This document shows, piece after piece, positions 58,301 to 64,000 of a DNA stretch of 64,000 nt (its first letter is position 1; each line of letters begins with the position of its first letter). The notes below the pieces were generated by a model that saw only the letters and a program-made list of their open reading frames with translations, did not search any database and had not been told where the DNA came from. The translations under genes were made by a program, and so were the position numbers. Origin of the DNA: Phytophthora quininea (taxonomy: Eukaryota; Oomycota; Peronosporomycetes; Peronosporales; Peronosporaceae); contig JAAVTG010000620.1 in NCBI GenBank assembly GCA_011947345.1, positions 496,001 to 560,000 on the forward strand. The letters are read 5' to 3'.

Positions 58301-60896
58301 TCGCTTGCCGCTCGATTCCGTGCCCATTCGTCATAGAGAAACTGAGGCACAGATGTGCTCTTGCCACAACCTGTTTCTCCCTGGATAATTGTTAGTTGGT
58401 TTTGAGCCACATTTTCCAGAATTTCTTCCCTGTGGGCAAACACTGGCAACGTCTCCATCAGCCCCTTTAGACTCGCCGGTTTCTTCGATTTAGATTCTTC
58501 CTCTTGTTGAGGCACGCCAACACCAACACCATATCGTTTCGCAACAGAAGCAGGCATGAGCTCTTTCATGCCGCGAGGCTTAAACACCGGTGCGGACGCA
58601 CGAAATTGGGGTTGAGTGGATGGGCTCGGAATTGATACTTGCTTTCTTCCCGAGGAGCTATGGTTGAACGCTGGCGGCAAGGTGAGCTGGTGTGATGGCG
58701 ACATGGGTGGAACAGGAGCAATTGGTGGAAGCGGAGGGGCACTCATGACCACGTGGGATGGTGGCTTCTGCACTGTGGCCGACTCTCGAGCTCCTCTCAA
58801 ATCAATCCCGTCGATCGAAGAAATCTGCATGGCATCTCGCAGCGACTTTACAGCCAGGTTCATACCCCCTGGTTGTGCGAGCAGCTTCCGGAAGTACCAT
58901 CAATTCTTTCATTTGTTGCATTGTAGCGCGGGTGTACGCATAAAAATTCCAAAAGGATGCACTGCCAGCAATCTCTTCTCGAAAAGAGTCGACTACTGCC
59001 TCCACATCTCGCCGAGAAAACTTGGATGGCTTCTTTTGAGACTCGGCAACGTTGTCTTCATCTTTCATAAGCACGTGACACACTCTAGTGAAGACTTCGC
59101 CAGAAAACAGCGTAGCAAAACCAGCCGCCTTGGGGAGTTTATTGCCCAAAAGAAACCGTAGCTGGACCAATTGCTTCAGCGTCTCTAGGTATCCACCTAC
59201 AACAGCATAGATTTCCATACTCAGCAGCTGCTCGTCGACTGCTACATTCTGTGCAGATGCAGTCTTTTTGTTGGATGAATCCACAGCAAGAGAAACCAAC
59301 GATGAAAGCAATAGAATGTCCAACATGCGATCATTAAGCAGACTCGCTTTCCCCAAGTACGTGCAATCACGTTGCCACAGAAGTAGTAGGGAATACACGA
59401 TAGTCTTCACTGCATTCCCTTTCTGTCCCGCTTCCCCAGCATAGAAGCTAACTGGCCAGGTTTCGAGCTTCCCCTTTCGGATTTTGGTATAACAAGCTGA
59501 AAACAAGGGAGGTGAACATTCGATTGACCGCCTTAGCTGAGCGGCTCCTCACCGGAACAGTCACAAAAGGCTTCAAGAAGGCGAACTCGTCAACGGGCAC
59601 CTTAATACAGTCGTCATTTGTCACTTCTTGCACCACTTGCATATTCAGTACTGCATACGACAACCATCGTGCTGGTGCTTGTAGTCCATCTAACGTCTTA
59701 TCTTCCAGCCCAGCCACCGCTGATAATGGATCGAACCGCTGGCTAAGATTTCGCTCGCTCATCTCTAAAATATCGATTGCCATCAGGGGATAATCGCATT
59801 GGTCCAGCAATCGTTTATACATCTTCATCCTTTTCCGCCGTACAATCGGCTCGATCTTCATCGGGAATTTCGCCAAGAACACGTTTTCGTAGCCGTAGAA
59901 TCGATAGATCTCAAATAGCGCTCGCAGGAACCCCTTGTGCTCAGCCTCGATCTGCTCCAGCATCGGGTTTTCTAACGTTGGTAGGTGGTCATTAACCCAG
60001 CTTGCTGCATCAACTGGCCAGAGCGAGGTCGACGCATGGATCCTCTGCACTGGGAAGTCCATAGCCTTGGCCATGCCATACTCATGGTCTAGTAGCGGCG
60101 TGAAGTCGTTTCCACACATGATGGCCAAGTCCACGAGCTCTTCCACTTCCAGTCCGAGCGACTCGGCGACCAACTCGGACGAGAATACTCTCGCGCTCAA
60201 CTTCATCTCTCCACTCTGCACTTCCTCAAAGTTCAGCTTACCAAATGGAATGTACCTGACGCCACGCATGCACAAGAAGTCCGAGTCCTCCGCCAGCACG
60301 GCAAAGGCCTGTCCCGAGCGGACCAAGTGGCCAAGCTGCTCGTCCGCCTCCCTGTCCGCCGTCTCGATGGGGATCCCGTGTCTCTTAAGCACGCCGCGCA
60401 GCTTCTCTCTCGCGAACGGGAAGCGTCCGTTTGTCTGCAGCAGCGTCCTCCCCACGCGTTCTCTCTGGGAGGAGGGCGAGGCGTCCTCTTGCGTCCTCTC
60501 GCTCTGCGCCAGCGTCACCGTCAACTGCTGCGTGAGCTGCTGAATCTGCTGAGCCTTTTGCTCCGCCCTGTCCGCCAGGCAATGTCCTTTCCGGTGGTCG
60601 GCGCCGCCGAAGCACTGCGGCGGGTCCGTCACGAACGTCAGCTGGACGTTGCAGCGCTTGAGCTTGTCCAGCCACGCGTCCACGTAGCGCTCAAGTCTCA
60701 AGGGGCAGCCGCCCAGCAGCAGCCACGTCGACGCCGAGAGGCCGTCGCGCTGCACGTCCTGGTACAGTTGCTCGCACAGGTGGTAGAGGAAACCCACGAA
60801 GTCCACGGCCAGCGTCACGTCGCGAAGCTCTGGCTCCAGCGTCGATGTCTGCGCCTCGTGCTGGCGGCAGTAGCGCGTCAGGCCCCTGACGCCCAT
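55330..60896 (-). CDS. XPG/asteroid-like nuclease fused to a DEAH-box helicase (read across frameshifts)
   Basis: Start at 60896: MGVRGLTRYCRQ, the XPG N-region, with DVTLAVDFVGFLYHL (first acidic cluster). The internal region has ETADREADEQLGHL, LAEDSDFLCM and CGNDFTPLLDHEYG (about 60360-60085), an asteroid-like pattern. A helical part runs to about 58890. The helicase follows: GETGCGKST (about 58355-58382), TQPRR, DEVHERSIDVDLLL, SAT, FLPG, STNIAESSVTIPDV and QRSGRAGR (about 57270), then the helicase-associated domain. The C-terminal 500 residues, with WPLLLNVVVLVA, are not otherwise recognised. Frame changes near 59470, 58870, 56930 and 56830 need small corrections; the one at 59470 fits one extra T, not a loss. 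The helicase frame opens 60 bp before the nuclease frame closes, so there is no intergenic room. About 1,855 residues. Predicted role: nuclease-helicase acting on RNA or structured DNA. Confidence 0.7.
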
Positions 60897-61110
60897 CGGG
60901 ATGGTCGGCTTCTTCGGCTTCTTCTTGAATGGCCCGAACAAGATACCGAGGATCAAATGGTTGGTTCAAAAACGGACGAAATCGGACCAAATGCTGTCCG
61001 AGCTCAACTCCATGAGCAGGAAGGAGGTAAGTTGTAAGACAAAATATTCTGCTAGAACCTCCAGTACTACCATTGCCCTACTTCACGACACGACATATAG
61101 CAGCGACACC
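60897..61110. other. Spacer between the fusion gene and giant GTPase copy B
   Basis: About 210 bp; no gene seen. It must hold the 5' flank of the nuclease-helicase gene and the 3' end of copy B. Confidence 0.4.
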
Positions 61111-64000
61111 TCAGCTGGAAATCCCACGGCAACACGACGGGCAGCGCGCACGCTCTCCGTCCTGCTCCGCGTTCCTCAGCAGCACGTTCAGACACGCCGA
61201 ATGCAGCTCATGGCTGCACTCGTCCAGCTTCACCGTGTTGCCCGACGCCAAGTCCTGCCCGCAGATCACACAGTTGCGTTCGTGAACGGGCTTCGTAAGG
61301 GCCAGCCCAGCTCGGCTGCTCAACGACGCCGAAATGGTAAAGAACGTCGTCTTCAGCTCGTTCCCCGTGAGAACGTTGTGGTAGGCACCACCCATTCCCT
61401 GTGCCACTCGCTCCAACACGCTCAGGTTGATGCTCCCAAAACCTACAGTAAACGCTAGCAGTCCATACTTCTCGTAGCACGTCTTAATGTGCCCCGCCAT
61501 TCGGTTTCCCTGGACGGGTCAGAAGGCTGGCCGTCGCTGAAAAACACCACCGCCGGCGTGTACACGTTGAAATCCACTCGCGACAATACCTCGTTTGCTG
61601 AGCGAAGCCCTGCAGAGTAGGTTGTACCTCCGCCACGGTAGGGAATTTGCGCGTTCGGCATGACCGTGATGTTCCGAGCTTCATACACAATCTGCGAGTA
61701 GCTGTCAAATGTCACCACCGACACCACGTCCAAGGTGGCCCCATCCGCGATGCGGTTGTAAACGTACTCGCGCACTACGGCCAGCAAAGCATTCCACGGT
61801 CCGCCGTTCATTGAGCCCGAGCAGTCCAAAACAAATACGTGGTGCATTTTCCCACCATTCGCAATATGCGAACACTCAAACTTGTGCCCGCTCACGTATG
61901 TAAATCCATCAAAGCCGGTCGACGGCTTGGTTTCTGGCTTGTGCCACGCTGGAAGAACGCAGTACGACGGTTTATCATTATGGTCGGGTGCATCGCACTT
62001 GTAGCCGCACATGCCGAACAGCTCTTGCTCCAGCTTCGACGAGCATGGGTCCTCCCACCCCAGAGTCTTCCAGAATTGCTCATGCAGAACCTCATCCACT
62101 TCCTTGTTCGGCTTTCGCTCCAGAGAGTGTGTACAGTGACGGCGTTGGTCCTCAGTGCTGCCCGAGTACACGCATTTCGACCTGCTGGCTTGGTCGCATT
62201 CAATGTAGTGCACGTGTTCGCGTCCCATCTTGGAGCAGAATAGATTGCACATCTCGGCAATTCCCTGCTCTCCAGTCTTGTACTTGCGCTCTTCAACGTC
62301 AATTTCTTCGGCATCTGAAAGGAAGTACGTGTTCCGCATGTTGCCGTGCGATGTCGTGTGAGCGCCAAAATGTCCGTATTTATTTTTGCAAAAGTAGCTG
62401 CAGCACGGACAGCGAACGTCGCAATAGTGAATGACTTCACTGTCGGTCTGGTCGCCTTCGTGGACACAAGTGTGCACACCTTGGTGCATTTGCTGTCCTG
62501 GAGGTAACATCTTCGAACATTTCTTACGAGATCCATTCATCTCTTGGAAAGTGAACTGAAAACTACCTCGAGCACCAGTAAATGTCTTCGCGGACTGCTT
62601 TAGAAACACATCCACTCGACAAATTCCCTTCTCGGAGCACATGGCTTGGCATTCATGGCCGTTTCCGCACATGTGCACCACTGGAGTTTCAGACTCCGCA
62701 TCAAACGTATCCGCTTCTTTGTCATTGCTGTTTTCGACTGAATAGACTACTGCAACATCAGTTTGGCCATGGAAGTGATCCATCGCTCCACACAACTCGT
62801 TGCAACCGTCCATAACGCACCCCTCCACGCAGCGAACTTCGACGACTTGTGCGCAGTGTGGGGTTTTAACATCCAGGACGCAGCGACCAGGACAGTTGTG
62901 TGCTGAGCACGTCTCCCCACACATGTGGACCGGAACATCGCACTGGTGAAGATCCAAGTGGCCTCGTTTCAACGAGCATTGCTTCCCACAATTCGGCGAG
63001 CTAGCCATGCAACACTCTTGGCCACACGTGTGATCGCCGTCAGTACACTCGCATCTGCCTTCATGGCCGGCTTCCTTGTTGCATGGGGGTGCCTTACCAA
63101 AATGCCCGCTCCTTTCACAGTACTCACAGCGACCAGTGCACAGGTGACTCTCGCCACAATCATGCTCCACTGTGTTTGGGTGGGCCGCTGCTTGCATGCA
63201 GCTCAGGCGGCAATTACTGCACTCGCTTTGGCAGCGGGTAAACAACATTTGGAAACGCCCCAAAAGCTGTTGCTCCAGTGCTTTCCAATCCTCCAACATG
63301 CGATCGCCAAGCATTTGCTTCGCCCAAAGCGCATTGCGAGCTTTTCGGCGACGAACAATAAAAGCCAAAAAAGCGTCAAATTCGGACATGATCTCTCTCG
63401 TCAGCTTAACACCACGGGTGCTCTCGCTAGTGTCCATGAACAACTGAAGGAACATTGCCAGTGCTATGCGGACACAAGCAATAGTCTCGTCATTTGTCGA
63501 ACAGCAGTCGAAGCCCAAATCAATTGTCCAATCTGACAGCTTGTCGAAGTCGATGCTTGTACTTAGAGCTTCCCATCTTTGAGCCATACTCGGATATTCG
63601 GCGCACAACGTCGCCATATCCACATTCAACACTTTACCGTCAACAAACGACAACAGATCTTCCTTTAAATACTCAGCGATGATGCCCTCCTTGGTGACAT
63701 ACTCTTGTGGCACAAGACAGCCCGCCCGAACAGCGCCCGGTAACTTGTCGGACATTTCAGACAGTTGGAACTGTTTGGCGCCTTCGTCCAGTGACGTCCA
63801 ATCCAAAATGGCAATCTTTGCTAACACCAAGCGGATGCAGTTGAGGAAGGTCTTGCCGCTCCGAAAGCCTGCGTTTTCAACCCTGCACAATGACTGCTCG
63901 ATAAAGTTCTGTGCGTGCATCAGTGACTGATAGTATCCAAGCGTTCCCAACGGCAGGGAGCAGTTGATGTCCAGCTGCCCCGAGTACAAGTCAAGAAGAA
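61111..64000 (-). CDS. Giant GTPase / Cys-rich / von Willebrand A / RING protein, copy B (5' end beyond the window)
   Basis: The first visible residues (SGQLDINCSLPLGTLGYY) correspond to the part of copy A just after the GTPase domain, so the G domain lies outside the window. The Cys/His-rich block (CTGRCEYCERSG, HEGRCECTDGDHTCGQEC) and the von Willebrand A domain (FVLDCSGSMNGGPW, MIDAS at about 61830) follow in the same order as in copy A. One base is missing near 61500 (GAATGG where GAAATGG is expected). The frame then continues through YGLLAFTVGFGS and ends with a RING-like finger: CVICGQDL, CSHELHSAC, CPSC. That finger suggests ubiquitin ligase activity. The two genes are inverted relative to each other across 55 kb. 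Confidence 0.8.

Noticed and set aside
1..64000. CRISPR array, rRNA genes, operon-type promoters or terminators
   Set aside because: No regularly spaced repeats or conserved rRNA segments were found, and the gene structure is eukaryotic with introns.

Overview
The window looks like oomycete nuclear DNA, most likely Phytophthora or a close relative. The support is: short introns (about 53-80 bp) with GT/AG borders; oomycete-type core promoters (an initiator TCAYTCY-like block directly followed by a CAATTTG-like block); an intraflagellar-transport gene, which implies flagellated zoospores; families of small secreted Cys-rich proteins; and a Merlin-type DNA transposon. I made no database searches. 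Names rest on motifs and domain order read from the sequence.

Layout. 0.3-6.6 kb: a giant GTPase / Cys-rich / von Willebrand A protein (copy A). 7.0-8.5 kb: a condensation-type acyltransferase, with a remnant of its 3' end at 11.1 kb. 8.8-10.6 kb: a Cdc14-family protein without the catalytic loop. 11.3-16.4 kb: housekeeping genes (PET191/COA5, protein disulfide isomerase, eIF2B-gamma, IFT46). 16.4-17.3 kb: a Mid1/NALF-like secreted CRD protein and a 62-aa membrane protein. 18-31 kb: an accessory region holding at least seven temptin-domain secreted-protein genes or gene pieces in both orientations, one Ser/Lys-rich secreted protein, and a complete 1,509-bp Merlin element sitting inside one temptin gene. 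31-38 kb: STIMATE/TMEM110-like membrane protein, protein kinase, exosome subunit RRP43, serine carboxypeptidase, YCII protein. 38.7-44.7 kb: a roughly 2,000-residue secreted protein combining a GH43-like region with EF-hands. 44.9-49.8 kb: DNA topoisomerase II. 49.9-55.2 kb: a long coiled-coil protein of unknown role. 55.3-60.9 kb: what reads as one gene joining an XPG/asteroid-like nuclease to a DEAH-box helicase. 61.1-64.0 kb: copy B of the giant GTPase protein, inverted relative to copy A, ending in a RING-like finger and running off the window.

A caution applies to every coordinate. Many genes, including essential ones such as topoisomerase II and IFT46, are broken by frameshifts. Nearly all are the loss of one base, usually in a homopolymer. 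This is the signature of uncorrected assembly deletions rather than of mass pseudogenisation, so spans below run across the shifts and I do not call these genes pseudogenes. No rRNA, convincing tRNA or CRISPR array was seen.
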